This document shows positions 16,471 to 25,177 of a stretch of 40,880 nucleotides of DNA, piece by piece. A model generated the notes under the pieces. The model saw nothing but the letters and a program-made list of their open reading frames with translations. It did no database searches and was not told the origin of the DNA. A program made the position numbers and the translations under genes. Position 1 is the stretch's first letter. Every line of letters starts with the position of its first letter. Source of the stretch: Natronospira sp. Its GTDB lineage: Bacteria > Pseudomonadota > Gammaproteobacteria > Natronospirales > Natronospiraceae. The stretch spans positions 1 to 40,880 of the forward strand of contig PWMQ01000074.1 in the NCBI GenBank assembly GCA_003558125.1. Reading direction: 5' to 3'.

Positions 16471-18213
16471 ATGAAGTGGATCAAGAAGACATGCACTGTT
16501 CTCGGTGCCCTGGTGCTGGCGGGGGTTCTGATCGCCCTGGTCAGCAGTTTCTTTGCCCGCGAGCGGGTGCCTTCCGAGGTCATCATCAGCCTCAACCTGG
16601 AGCAGCCGGTGATCGAATCGATCCCGGATGACCCCCTGGCACGCGCCATGATGGGGGATCGCTGGGTCCTGCGCGATCTGGTGGAAGCCATTGATCGGGC
16701 CGCCGAGGACCGGCGGGTGAAAGGCCTGGTGGCCCGGGTTGGCGGCGCCAGCCAGGGCATGGCCGCGGTCCAGGAGATCCGCCAGGCCATCGAGCGCTTC
16801 CGTGAGTCGGGCAAGCCGGCGATTGCCTATGCCGAAACCATTGGCGAAGTGGGCCCGGGCAACCAGGGTTATTACCTGGCCACGGCCTTTGACGAGATCC
16901 ACATGCAGGAATCCGGCGACATCGGCCTGGTGGGGCTGATCAGCGAAAGCATGTTCCTGGCGGGAACCCTCGAGAAGCTGGATCTCGAGCCGCGAATGGA
17001 TCATCGCCATGAATACAAGAATGCCAAGAATACCTTCACGGAAACCGAGTTTACCGAGGCCCACCGCGAGGCCGAGCAGGCCGTGCTGGATGACCTTTTC
17101 GAGGAAATGGTCAGTGACATCGCCCAGAGTCGGGGCCTCAGCGACCTGGAAATCCGGGATCTGATCAACCGTGGACCCTTCCTGGGCGTGGAGGCCGTGG
17201 ATGCCGGCCTGATCGATGGTCTGGCGTACCGCCATGAGCTCGACGGCCTGCTCGAGGCAAAAGTGGGCCGTTTCACCACCATGGAGTCGCGCCATTACTT
17301 CCGGCTCGCGGGGCGTCCCCACAAGCGGGGCACCGGCGTGGCGGTCATTCACGGTACCGGCGGGGTCATGCGCGGCGAGAGCGGCTACGACCCTGTCTTC
17401 GGCAGCGTCTCCATGGGCTCCGATACCGTGGTCCGGGCCTTTCGGGACGCCATCGAGGATGACAGCATCAAGGCCATTCTGTTTCGGGTGGACAGCCCCG
17501 GTGGCTCCTATGTGGCGTCCGACGCCATCCTGGCCATGACCCGCAAGGCCCGGGAGGCAGGCAAGCCGGTGGTGGTGAGCATGGGCAATGTGGCCGCTTC
17601 CGGCGGTTATTTCGTGGCCATGGAGGCTGACCGTATCATCGCCCAGCCGGGCACTATCACCGGTTCCATCGGGGTGCTGGGAGGCAAGTTCCTGACCACC
17701 GATTTCTGGCTGGAGCGCTTCGGCATCAGCTGGGATGCGGTTACCACCGCGGACAATGCCAGCATGTACTCCGGCGGCCATGATTACACCGAGCATGGCT
17801 GGCAGCGGCATCAGGACTGGCTCGACCGGGTCTATGAGGACTTTGTGGCCAAGGCCGCCGCCGGGCGCAACATGAGCTATGACGAGCTTGAAGCCTTCGC
17901 CAAGGGGCGGATCTGGACGGGGCAACAGGCGCTGGATCGTGGCCTGGTGGACGGGGTCGGCGGTTATGGCGAGGCGATGGCCGCGGTGCGGGAACTGCTT
18001 GAGCTGGAAGTGGATGCCCCGCTCAAGCTCAAGACCTACCCCGAGCCCAAGGGCTGGCTCAACCTGTTGGCCGGCGGCCGCGCCGAACCGGTGGCCAGCC
18101 GAGCGGCATTGAGGGCCCTGGAGAGCATCCAGCCGTTGATGCGTGAACTCCACCGGGCAGGGATTGTCGGCGACAAAGACGTGCTGGAGATCACGCCTCC
18201 GGAGGTGAAGTGA
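16471..18213 (+). CDS. sppA: Signal peptide peptidase SppA, 67-kDa type
   Basis: SppA is an inner-membrane serine protease that degrades cleaved signal peptides. The 580-residue protein begins with an anchor helix (about residues 8-29, VLGALVLAGVLIALVSS). It has two tandem peptidase_S49 domains; the Lys general base is Lys183 (YKNAKN) in the first and the Ser nucleophile is Ser377 (NVAASGGYFVA) in the second, the split Ser/Lys dyad of the long form. The chosen ATG at 16471 follows GGGGGTT; an in-frame ATG at 16423 would add 16 residues that do not resemble the family. The TGA stop overlaps the GTG start of the DUF3634 gene. Confidence 0.95.
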   Translation: MKWIKKTCTVLGALVLAGVLIALVSSFFARERVPSEVIISLNLEQPVIESIPDDPLARAMMGDRWVLRDLVEAIDRAAEDRRVKGLVARVGGASQGMAAVQEIRQAIERFRESGKPAIAYAETIGEVGPGNQGYYLATAFDEIHMQESGDIGLVGLISESMFLAGTLEKLDLEPRMDHRHEYKNAKNTFTETEFTEAHREAEQAVLDDLFEEMVSDIAQSRGLSDLEIRDLINRGPFLGVEAVDAGLIDGLAYRHELDGLLEAKVGRFTTMESRHYFRLAGRPHKRGTGVAVIHGTGGVMRGESGYDPVFGSVSMGSDTVVRAFRDAIEDDSIKAILFRVDSPGGSYVASDAILAMTRKAREAGKPVVVSMGNVAASGGYFVAMEADRIIAQPGTITGSIGVLGGKFLTTDFWLERFGISWDAVTTADNASMYSGGHDYTEHGWQRHQDWLDRVYEDFVAKAAAGRNMSYDELEAFAKGRIWTGQQALDRGLVDGVGGYGEAMAAVRELLELEVDAPLKLKTYPEPKGWLNLLAGGRAEPVASRAALRALESIQPLMRELHRAGIVGDKDVLEITPPEVK

Positions 18214-18506
18214 GCGCAAGGCTGTCCATCTGGGCCCGCCTGGCGGGTGTTCGCGGTCGAATTCGTTTCCGCGACGGGAGCATCAGTGAAGCCCGGGGAC
18301 AGTTGTCCCCGGGCTTTCTCGCTGCCTGTCGGGATATCGCTCGTTTGCACCGGGTATCGGTGGGGCGGGTGGATGTCATGGGGCAGGGCCGCCGCCAGCA
18401 TTTGCGCTTCTCTCGTGACCTACCTGCCGGTGCCCGGCAGGCCATCAGCAATGTCTGGACCCCACCGCCCAGCGGTGGTGGCGGTGGCATGCGTGCTGCC
18501 GGCTAA
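18210..18506 (+). CDS. DUF3634-family protein, translationally coupled to sppA
   Basis: Function is unknown. The 98-residue protein fits DUF3634: a hydrophilic beta-strand start (GRIRFRDGSISEARGQL), SPGFLAACRDIARLHRVSVG, then LRFSRDLPAGARQAISNVW, and a Pro/Gly-rich tail. The GTG start at 18210 overlaps the sppA stop (GTGA) and has GGAGG four bases before it, so it must be translated from the sppA mRNA. Most DUF3634 proteins I recall have an N-terminal membrane helix; none is clear here. The TAA overlaps the TAG of the convergent cyclase gene, so the two genes share four bases (CTAA). Confidence 0.8.
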   Translation: MSARLSIWARLAGVRGRIRFRDGSISEARGQLSPGFLAACRDIARLHRVSVGRVDVMGQGRRQHLRFSRDLPAGARQAISNVWTPPPSGGGGGMRAAG

Positions 18507-20005
18507 CGATAGCGGCTGTGCTGCTGGTAATAGGCTTCCTTGTCCTCGTACATCCGCTGGTCGGCAAGTCGCAAGACCCGGTCTGGCGGGTGCTGGTCAG
18601 AACCGGCAACACCCACGCTGATGTTCACGGCGAGATTCAGTCGGCGGTCTCCCGACAGGGCTATCTCGCATTCCCGGCCCTGGCAGGCTGTCGTCAGACG
18701 TTCCACCGCGCGCTGGGCATCGGACTCAGCACAGTCATGGCATAGAATCACAAACTCGTCACCACCGTAGCGGGCTGCCACATCACTACGGCGGGCCTGC
18801 TTTTTCAACTGCCTGGCCACCTGCCGAATCAGTTCATCCCCGCTTTCGTGACCATGGTGATCGTTAATTCTCTTCAGTCCGATCAGATCAATCATCACCA
18901 CCGAGAAATCCGGTTCGCTGTGGGTTTTCTTGAGCCAGATGGCATGGGCCAGTTGTTCTTCGAAGAAGGCTCGGTTGAACAGACCGGTGAGGCCATCGGT
19001 TTCGGCGAGCTTGCGCAGTTCCTGGGTCAGCAACTGGTTTTCCAGGGCGGCCCCAAGCTGGTCGACAAAAAGCGGCAGGGCACTTTCGGCATCATCGTTC
19101 GGCTGGCTATCGACCATCAGGTAGCCAGGGGATTGCTGCAGGTGGCGATGCAAGGGCATCAGCAGGAATCGCTGATCTGACTGCTGCAGCCATGCCTGAC
19201 GATATCGTTCCGAGCTTTGGTTATGGGTGCGGAGCCTGTCCATCAGGGCCTGACGACAATTCTCCGCCGCACCCAGAAATCCGGCATGGCGAACCAGATC
19301 CGCCCGTTCTCGATCGAACAGCACGATGCCGAAACTGCGTGTGGGATATAGCGCCCTGAACTGCCTGAGCGATCGCTGTATCAGGTCGGGAACGTCCTTC
19401 GCCTCATAGGTCTGCACACCCATGTCCAGCAGCGAGCGGAAGATATCGTTCTTGCGGGCAATATCCTTGTGGGCCCGAGCCAGTTGTCCATTCTGGCGGT
19501 GATAGGTGACACCCACGCCGAGAATGTAGAGCAGGGTGGTGATGATCACAAAAGCGGTTACCGGCAGACTCGCGGTCGGCACGAAGGCAGGTCCTGCAAT
19601 GCCTACCCCGAGCAGGCCGCCGAGGACAAAGCAGACGAAGGCCAGAGCCAGGCGGGGGAGGCCGCCATTGACCGAGTTGTTAAGCAAGGAGCTGACCAGC
19701 AGGGAGAATGTGATCCACAGATTGAATGCCAGCAGCGCGGCCCAGGTCCCGAGCAGAATGCAATCCAGGAGCAGATTGATCTGTTCAGCGCGTTTGGAGT
19801 GGGTGACCAGGCGGGTATGCAGCCAGGCCAGGTGTGGATAGACAAGGAATGCCGCCACCGCGGCCAGCAGGATGGGCGTACCCAGCTCCAGTTCGGGTGT
19901 GATGAGGAGAATGGCCACGAACGTGGAGAGAAAGCCCAGTACGCGGGGCAGGTAGTTGATTCTGGCTATGCGATGGGCTGGACGCAGCCGAAAAGCTTTT
20001 GTCAT
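18503..20005 (-). CDS. Membrane-bound diguanylate cyclase (GGDEF)
   Basis: It probably makes cyclic di-GMP from two GTP. The 500-residue protein starts with five to six membrane helices (about 15-165), followed by a short coiled linker, a GAF-like sensor region (about 185-320) and a GGDEF domain. The active-site motif GGDEF is intact (about residues 414-418, RYGGDEFVIL) and the product-inhibition site RxxD (RRSD) lies five residues before it, so activity with feedback inhibition is expected. The signal sensed is unknown. The gene converges on sppA-DUF3634. Its upstream region contains a GC-rich stem-loop (20017-20064). Confidence 0.92.
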   Translation of the reverse strand: MTKAFRLRPAHRIARINYLPRVLGFLSTFVAILLITPELELGTPILLAAVAAFLVYPHLAWLHTRLVTHSKRAEQINLLLDCILLGTWAALLAFNLWITFSLLVSSLLNNSVNGGLPRLALAFVCFVLGGLLGVGIAGPAFVPTASLPVTAFVIITTLLYILGVGVTYHRQNGQLARAHKDIARKNDIFRSLLDMGVQTYEAKDVPDLIQRSLRQFRALYPTRSFGIVLFDRERADLVRHAGFLGAAENCRQALMDRLRTHNQSSERYRQAWLQQSDQRFLLMPLHRHLQQSPGYLMVDSQPNDDAESALPLFVDQLGAALENQLLTQELRKLAETDGLTGLFNRAFFEEQLAHAIWLKKTHSEPDFSVVMIDLIGLKRINDHHGHESGDELIRQVARQLKKQARRSDVAARYGGDEFVILCHDCAESDAQRAVERLTTACQGRECEIALSGDRRLNLAVNISVGVAGSDQHPPDRVLRLADQRMYEDKEAYYQQHSRYR

Positions 20006-20016
20006 TGGGCCTGACT

Positions 20017-20064
20017 CTCCGGTGCACGGGCCGAGCTGGCCCGTCCCTGGCCCAACCGGCCCGG
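20017..20064 (-). terminator. GC-rich nested stem-loop between the SirB2-family gene and the cyclase gene
   Basis: An inner perfect 7-bp stem (20026-20032 and 20038-20044, ACGGGCC/GGCCCGT) is enclosed by a CTCCGG/CCGGAG pair (about 20017-20022 and 20059-20064). It follows the SirB2-family stop and precedes the cyclase start on the same strand. No U run follows. It may reduce readthrough or form a structured 5' leader for the cyclase mRNA. Confidence 0.4.
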
Positions 20065-20127
20065 AGTCTTGATGCCTCTCTGTTCAGTGTAGGCCCAAAT
20101 GAGCGATTAATCCGCTTTTCTCACCGC

Positions 20128-20514
20128 TTACAGCACGAAACCGGCAAGCCCCAGAGCGGACTTGGAAAAAGCCACCGACATAGTCTGCAGAAAGACCAGC
20201 ACCGCGAGGAAGAACAGCCCCCAGCGGGCCGCACCGGCAGACACCCGGAAAGCGGCGATACCGACGCCGATGTAGAGGGCCACCAGCCCCAGTTTCACCA
20301 GCATCCAGGGTTGGGAGAGAAAGGCCCAGCCGGTCATGCCCAGCAGCAGGATGCCGCTGAGGAGCAACAGGGTATCCACCACATGGGGGGCGATCTTGGC
20401 CAGCCTGGAGCCGGGGCGGTCGCCGGTCAGCAGCAGCCAGCCACCGCGCAGCATGAAGCCCAGGATGCTGAGCAGTGCCAGGCCCATGTGCAGATGCTTG
20501 ATTCCCATGTACAT
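20128..20514 (-). CDS. SirB2-family membrane protein
   Basis: This 128-residue integral membrane protein of unknown activity has four hydrophobic helices (LALLSILGFMLRGGWLLL, VVDTLLLLSGILLLGM, LVKLGLVALYIGVGIAAF, WGLFFLAVLVFLQTMSVAF). The KHLHMGLA start and the PHVVDTLLLLSGI segment are typical of the SirB2 (InvA-regulator-like) family. I place the start at 20514 (MYMGIKH), with AAGGAG seven bases upstream; an in-frame extension to 20673 is poor in family features. It lies upstream of the cyclase on the same strand, 122 bp apart. Confidence 0.88.
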   Translation of the reverse strand: MYMGIKHLHMGLALLSILGFMLRGGWLLLTGDRPGSRLAKIAPHVVDTLLLLSGILLLGMTGWAFLSQPWMLVKLGLVALYIGVGIAAFRVSAGAARWGLFFLAVLVFLQTMSVAFSKSALGLAGFVL

Positions 20515-21124
20515 GAAGCAGCTCCTTCGTTCTGGTCCGGAAAGGATGAGCCGGCTGACGGCCTCAACCGTGGATGCCGAGCATCTTACTTGAGTCGGTC
20601 CCGCCTGGCTGCCCCGACCGCCGATAATTGGGTCGTCACAGACACGGTGACCAAGAAATGCCCAATCTGACAACGGCCCCGTCAGGGAAGCCGGATCAGT
20701 GGTTTATTCACATGGTTATCCACAGATATTGTGGAAAGATGCACTTGGTGTGTTTTTCTCAAAAATGACGCCCCATCCACGTGCTCGATTCAGCAAACAG
20801 GCCAAAAAAAACGATATAAAACAGATGTCTAGGAGATTGGTCGCTGGTCGGTAACTCTGGGGGGTCGCTGTTGTGGACGCGTCGCCGAATGACTTGTCAA
20901 GCTTTTTCGAGGACTTTGAGTCAACTTCCTCCACAGCCATGCAGGCGGAACAATGCCATGCCGTTTGTCAAGCTGAGAATACCGCTCAATCTGGCCGGGC
21001 CGACCAGCGGTGCCATCGGCGTTACCGGTTTCGATGAGCTCCGCCATCGGCCCAAATACACTGTAACAAGCTGCTGCCAATGGCCGTCCATCCTGAGACA
21101 CAGCCACCGCGGGGAGTAGTGACC
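20515..21124. other. 610-bp intergenic region, AT-rich in its middle, no supported gene
   Basis: No coding sequence is convincing here. Open frames exist (minus 20829-21107, plus 20871-21119), but they overlap, lack family resemblance and have poor starts. The part from 20700 to 20830 is AT-rich compared with its surroundings and carries a DnaA-box cluster (20704-20738). The right end contains the GGGGAG Shine-Dalgarno of the DUF3179 gene, and the left end holds the Shine-Dalgarno of the SirB2-family gene. Confidence 0.6.
20704..20738. promoter_or_regulatory. DnaA-box cluster
   Basis: TTATTCACA (20704-20712) and the exact consensus TTATCCACA (20716-20724) lie in direct repeat 12 bp apart. 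An opposed weaker copy, TGTGGAAAG (20730-20738), follows, so TCCACA-N5-TGTGGA forms a perfect dyad at 20719-20735. Tandem DnaA boxes can mark an origin, a DnaA-titration or reactivation locus, or a DnaA-regulated promoter; no dnaA, dnaN or mnmG gene is near. Confidence 0.6.
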
Positions 21125-22150
21125 ATGCGCAGCTATCTGGGCCTCAGTCTCCTGGCCATTGCGGCCACGCCTGCATTTGCCGACAAGCCGATTCCGACGA
21201 CCACGGCCAACATCGTCGACGGTGAGGTCTCGGCCTACTGGGATCAGTCCCTGTCCGGCGGCCCCGGCAAGGACGGCATCCCGTCCATTGATTCGCCTCG
21301 TTTTATCAGCGCGGATTTGGCCGATGACTGGTTGGAGGGGGGTGACAAGATCATCGGTATCTACATCAATGGCGAGGCGCGGGCCTATCCGCAGTCGGTC
21401 CTGGTCTGGCACGAAATCGTCAATGACACCGTTGGCGGGGAGAATGTTGCGGTGACCTACTGCCCGCTGACCGGTACCGGGATTGGCTACAAGCGGGGCG
21501 AGACCGAACTGGGTGTCTCCGGTCGCCTGGTCAACAGCAATCTGCTCATGTACGACCGCCACTCGGATAGCTATTGGCCGCAGATCCTAGGCGCGGCGGC
21601 GGCCGGCCCGCACGCAGGGGAAGGTCTGGTTGAGCAACGGGTATTCTGGACTCGCTGGGATAACTGGCTTGCCCGTCACCCGGACACCGAGGTGCTGTCA
21701 CGGCGAACCGGTCATGTGCGCAATTATCGCCGCGACCCCTACGGCGGCTACAACCCGCGTACCGGCTATTATGCCGAGGGCAGTGACCGCATCTTCCCGG
21801 TCATGAATGAGAATGAGCGCTTTGATGCCAAGCGGGAGATCTTTGGTTTCCGGACTTCCGAGGAGGCTGTGGCGGTAGATATGGATGCCCTCGCCGAGGC
21901 CGGCTACCTGAGCTACAGCGGCGTCTCCGACGACTTCCTGGTGATTTATGACGACGGCCTTGAGACCGCCTGGGTATTCCGGGGACAGGCCAGTGATTTT
22001 CCCGAAGACCCCAGTGCCGTGAGCTTTGGGCCTTCCGGTCCCAGTGCTCCCGGGCTACAGGAACTGGACGCCGTTAACGGCTTCGAGGCCATGTGGTTTG
22101 CCTGGTACGCCTTCTACCACATGACCGTGGTACTGGATGGCGATGAGTGA
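21125..22150 (+). CDS. Exported DUF3179-domain protein
   Basis: This 341-residue protein has a Sec-type signal peptide (MRSYLGLSLLAIAATPAFA) and the DUF3179 core: IGIYINGEARAYPQSVLVWHEIVND, VAVTYCPLTGTGIGYKRG, SGRLVNSNLLMYDRHSDSYWPQ and the tail GFEAMWFAWYAFYHM, which is described here in short parts. The family function is unknown; its single conserved Cys in TYCPLTG suggests a redox or metal role. GGGGAG precedes the ATG at 21125; an in-frame ATG at 21080 is less likely because the signal peptide begins at 21125. The end overlaps the next gene by 14 bp. Confidence 0.88.
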   Translation: MRSYLGLSLLAIAATPAFADKPIPTTTANIVDGEVSAYWDQSLSGGPGKDGIPSIDSPRFISADLADDWLEGGDKIIGIYINGEARAYPQSVLVWHEIVNDTVGGENVAVTYCPLTGTGIGYKRGETELGVSGRLVNSNLLMYDRHSDSYWPQILGAAAAGPHAGEGLVEQRVFWTRWDNWLARHPDTEVLSRRTGHVRNYRRDPYGGYNPRTGYYAEGSDRIFPVMNENERFDAKREIFGFRTSEEAVAVDMDALAEAGYLSYSGVSDDFLVIYDDGLETAWVFRGQASDFPEDPSAVSFGPSGPSAPGLQELDAVNGFEAMWFAWYAFYHMTVVLDGDE

Positions 22151-22700
22151 TTCGACAGACCAGGTTGTCCGCCACGCGCTCTGGCTGCCCCTGTCAGCAG
22201 CTCTGGCCTATGCAGGCTTCTACCTCTACGCCATTGGCGATATCGATGTGATGGACAGTTCCCTGTGGGGGCTGATGGTGGGAGAGTTGAGCCTTGAGCG
22301 CATCCTGAGTGCGCGGGCGGTTTTCCAGTTCGAGCCGGTGGTCATGATTGAAGCGGGCTATCTGGTGATCCTGATCAGCCCACTGAATCTGGCAATGACC
22401 GTGCTACTGGCCGGATTGCTGGCCGCCAACCTGCACGGGGTTTTGCATTTGCGGGCCAATCCCAGCTGCCGCTACAGCGCTAGCGGCAGCCTGTCCGGTG
22501 CCTTGCCCGCCCTGCTGGCCGGTGGTGCCTGCTGCGCGCCCAGTCTGATTCTCCTGCTGGGCCTGCCGGGCCTGGGTGCATTCGCTGCCTTTTTCGCCTG
22601 GCTGGTACCCGTTTCCCTCCTGGCCCTGGCAGCGAGCCGGATCTGGCAGCGGCGCCTAGGGGCACCCCCGATGGTGAGTCTGTTACCTCACTCTTCCTGA
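22137..22700 (+). CDS. Unidentified membrane protein with a Cys-Cys-Ala-Pro-Ser motif
   Basis: I do not recognise a named family. The protein (187 residues from ATG 22137, or 185 from ATG 22143) has four to five membrane helices: LWLPLSAALAYAGFYLYAI, GYLVILISPLNLAMTVLLAGLLAA, ALPALLAGGACCAPSLILLLG and AFAAFFAWLVPVSLLALAA. The vicinal Cys pair inside a helix recalls metal-permease proteins such as MerT-like transporters, and the adjacent DUF411 gene also suggests metal handling, but this is inference. It overlaps DUF3179 upstream (coupled translation) and converges with DUF411, the 3' ends overlapping by 13 bp. Confidence 0.7.
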   Translation: MAMSDSTDQVVRHALWLPLSAALAYAGFYLYAIGDIDVMDSSLWGLMVGELSLERILSARAVFQFEPVVMIEAGYLVILISPLNLAMTVLLAGLLAANLHGVLHLRANPSCRYSASGSLSGALPALLAGGACCAPSLILLLGLPGLGAFAAFFAWLVPVSLLALAASRIWQRRLGAPPMVSLLPHSS

Positions 22701-23155
22701 TGATAACGGGCGAAGACTTCGCTTTCCCCTTCGTCATTGAAAGTCAGGACCTCATAGGGGTCTTTTCGGTCGCCCATTTCCATGCCCGGTGAACCGATTG
22801 GCATGCCGGCGACGGCAATGCCGAGGATGTCGGGGCGCTCCTCCAGCAGACGATGAACCTGCTCCGCCGGTACATGGCCTTCCACCACATAGCCGTCAAC
22901 GAAGGCCGTGTGACAGGAGCCCAGGCTGAAGGGCAGGCCGGCTTCGCGCTTGATCTCGTTGAGCTCCTGGTGGCTCACGTCGCGTGCCTCCACCTCGAAG
23001 CCTGCTTCCTCTATGTAATCCACCCAGACACTGCAGCAGCCGCATTGCGGCGTCTTGTAGACCAGCATTTCATTGGATTCGGCAGCGGGTTCCTGACCAC
23101 AGGCGGCCAGGCTCAGGATCAATAGGAGTGAGAGCAAGGATCTCGGTGTTTTCAT
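22688..23155 (-). CDS. DUF411 metal-binding-type lipoprotein
   Basis: This 155-residue exported lipoprotein (SLAAC lipobox, Cys19) belongs to DUF411, a family often found with copper-resistance genes. It shows VYKTPQCGCCSVWVDYIEEAG with Cys38, Cys40 and Cys41, then LGSCHTAFVDGYVVEGHVPA and AGMPIGSPGME, the family's characteristic blocks. The ATG at 23155 overlaps the TGA of the beta-lactamase-fold gene (TGATG); an in-frame start at 23167 would lie inside that gene. Coupling to a serine hydrolase is unusual for DUF411. The copper role is from family knowledge only. Confidence 0.88.
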   Translation of the reverse strand: MKTPRSLLSLLLILSLAACGQEPAAESNEMLVYKTPQCGCCSVWVDYIEEAGFEVEARDVSHQELNEIKREAGLPFSLGSCHTAFVDGYVVEGHVPAEQVHRLLEERPDILGIAVAGMPIGSPGMEMGDRKDPYEVLTFNDEGESEVFARYHQEE

Positions 23156-25137
23156 CAGAATCGCCACCCAATCAGGTTCCAGTCGTTAAGGGTCATGGCC
23201 AGGGCCAGGCCCGCGAATACAGCCACAATATGATACAGGCGCTGGCGCAGGGACCAGGTGCGTGTCCGCCACAGGGGCACAATGCTGATTACTGCCAGCA
23301 GGCTCAGCAAGACAGCAAGATTGTTGATCAGTACCCAGCCCTGGAGTATGGGCAATGGCCAGAGAAAAAGGTTCTCCGCGCCAGCGCCGCGAATGGCGCT
23401 CATGGCCTGCCAGGCCAGGACCAGTGCCGAGATCCAGCCCAGCGACCAGGCCAGCATCAAGCAGCTTGCCGTGCGTTCCGCCGTGGTTTCGTTCAGCCGC
23501 TGTCGGCGACGGATCCAGAATCCGCCCAGCTGCCATAGGGCAGCCAGACCAGTAATGCCCATAATGGTAAACAGCCACTGGCCGGTGCCGAAGAAGCCGA
23601 TGCGCTCACCGGCATTGATGCCGCTGGGATGGTAGAACCGGTTGATATCGCCACCGGGGCTCTCACCAAAGGCAAGGCGGTCCGGGCCATCCACTCGCTC
23701 AAAGAGATGCACCTGCCCGTCCACTGGCAGCCAGCGCCGGGTCTGGCCTCCCATGTGGGTGATTAAATAGCCATCGTCGTGTACATCAACCTTCATCACG
23801 TTGTCGATGGCGGTGATTTTCTCCACTCCGCTGTAGCTGCGGCGGGGATGACGATAGCTGCCCGCATAGTCTTCCAGCCTTTCTGTAAGCTCATCGTTAC
23901 CGGCGGCTTCGGGCTGCTCGCCCGGCTCGGCTTGAAAGCGAGCGACCACATGGCGCGGCAAGGCCTGGCTGAAGCCGCGTCCACCGGCTGTGTTGGTGGA
24001 GACGAAGATGCCCAGCTCCAGTTCGGGTACCAGAACCATGCCGGAGAAAAAATGCACCAGCGCGCCGCCGTGGCCATAGCCGCGGAGACCGTTGTCGAAG
24101 CGATATTCAATGAATCCGTGGGCCAGGCCATTCATGCCCTCGGCATTACTGAACCGTGTCTGGCTCATGCGTCGGGCGGTGTCGTCGGCGAGAATCCGGT
24201 CGCCGTTCAGCTCACCCTCGTTGAGCAGGGCGAGCATGAAATTTGCCATGTCGGCGGCCGTGGCAGACATTCCGCCGGAGGGCGCCGTGTGGGCAAGGTA
24301 TTCGAAATAGGCCGGCTCCAGTACACCAGCCTGTTCCCGAAAACCCTCGGCGAAATGCTCGGCCAATTCCTCGGCCACGGGTGCCGGCATGTCTTCATGC
24401 ACTTCGTCCGGGGAATAGGTCTCCCTGAAGGTCGAGCGTTCCATGCCCAGTGGCGCGAAGATGTATTCCTCCACGTATTCCTCGAAACCCAGGCCGCTGA
24501 CCTCGGCCACCAGGGCGCCGGCCAGTGCGCTGGCCCAGTTGGAATAGGTGGCCAGTTCACCGGGCGGGCGCACCAGTTCGGGACGCACCCGGTCGAGATA
24601 TTCATTCAGGGGGCGGAGGTTTTCCACCTCCCGTTCCAGCAAATGCCCCAGGGCCGAGTCCTCGAAGCCGGCGTTGTGGCTCATCAGGTGATGGATGCGG
24701 ATGGGCTCGCCGTCCAGGCCCGGGGGAAGCTGCAGTGTGTCGGGAAGGTGATCATTGGCCGGGTCATCCAGTGAAATCAGCCCCCTTTCGTCCAATTGCA
24801 TCAGGGCGACCCAGACAAAGGGCTTTGAGATGGAGGCGATCCGGAACAGGGTTTTCTCGGCATCCACCGGGGTGCCATCACCATCCCGTTTGCCGTAGCC
24901 CTTGAGCAACTGCACCTCACCTCGATGCACCACGGCTACCGTGGCCCCCGCCAGTCGGTCACTGTCCATGCGTGCCGCGACGATGCCGTCCACGAAGGCT
25001 TCCAGGTCCGCCTCCCGGTCCATGGCCATTTCCCCGGCATCTTCATCCACCGGGTCTTCTGGCGGCACCGGGCCCTGGGCGAAGGCCGAAAGCGGCAGGC
25101 TCAGACCTAGAATCAACAGAACAATACGCAGGGACAT
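23155..25137 (-). CDS. Membrane-anchored serine hydrolase, class C beta-lactamase/PBP fold
   Basis: This 660-residue protein has a signal peptide (SLRIVLLILGLSLPLSAFAQ) and a serine beta-lactamase-like domain (about 45-450). The catalytic motifs are intact: Ser102-x-x-Lys105 (ASISKPF), Tyr198-x-Asn200 (TYSNWAS) and His356-Gly-Gly (GYGHGGALV). After a beta-barrel-like region come four C-terminal membrane helices (about 530-655), so the catalytic domain faces the periplasm. Members of this family act as esterases, peptidases or D-aminopeptidases; true beta-lactamase activity is uncertain. I start at ATG 25137 because the signal peptide begins there; a longer frame to 25293 overlaps the cyclase gene. 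AAGGAG lies about 12 bases upstream. Confidence 0.87.
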   Translation of the reverse strand: MSLRIVLLILGLSLPLSAFAQGPVPPEDPVDEDAGEMAMDREADLEAFVDGIVAARMDSDRLAGATVAVVHRGEVQLLKGYGKRDGDGTPVDAEKTLFRIASISKPFVWVALMQLDERGLISLDDPANDHLPDTLQLPPGLDGEPIRIHHLMSHNAGFEDSALGHLLEREVENLRPLNEYLDRVRPELVRPPGELATYSNWASALAGALVAEVSGLGFEEYVEEYIFAPLGMERSTFRETYSPDEVHEDMPAPVAEELAEHFAEGFREQAGVLEPAYFEYLAHTAPSGGMSATAADMANFMLALLNEGELNGDRILADDTARRMSQTRFSNAEGMNGLAHGFIEYRFDNGLRGYGHGGALVHFFSGMVLVPELELGIFVSTNTAGGRGFSQALPRHVVARFQAEPGEQPEAAGNDELTERLEDYAGSYRHPRRSYSGVEKITAIDNVMKVDVHDDGYLITHMGGQTRRWLPVDGQVHLFERVDGPDRLAFGESPGGDINRFYHPSGINAGERIGFFGTGQWLFTIMGITGLAALWQLGGFWIRRRQRLNETTAERTASCLMLAWSLGWISALVLAWQAMSAIRGAGAENLFLWPLPILQGWVLINNLAVLLSLLAVISIVPLWRTRTWSLRQRLYHIVAVFAGLALAMTLNDWNLIGWRF

Positions 25138-25177
25138 GACAGACTTGACTCCTTGGGCCGCTGGACGAGGGGGAGAT

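Noticed and set aside
16354..18219. Minus-strand open frame of 621 codons opposite sppA
   Set aside because: sppA is clearly real with its Ser/Lys dyad; the antisense frame has no motifs or ribosome-binding site.
20829..21107. 92-codon minus frame (and an overlapping 82-codon plus frame) in the DnaA-box gap
   Set aside because: The two overlap each other, have no family resemblance, and the region holds the DUF3179 promoter and ribosome-binding site.
20515..21124. Chromosomal origin of replication
   Set aside because: DnaA boxes are present, but there is no dnaA, dnaN, mnmG or rpmH nearby and no run of AT-rich 13-mers, so I report only a DnaA-box cluster.
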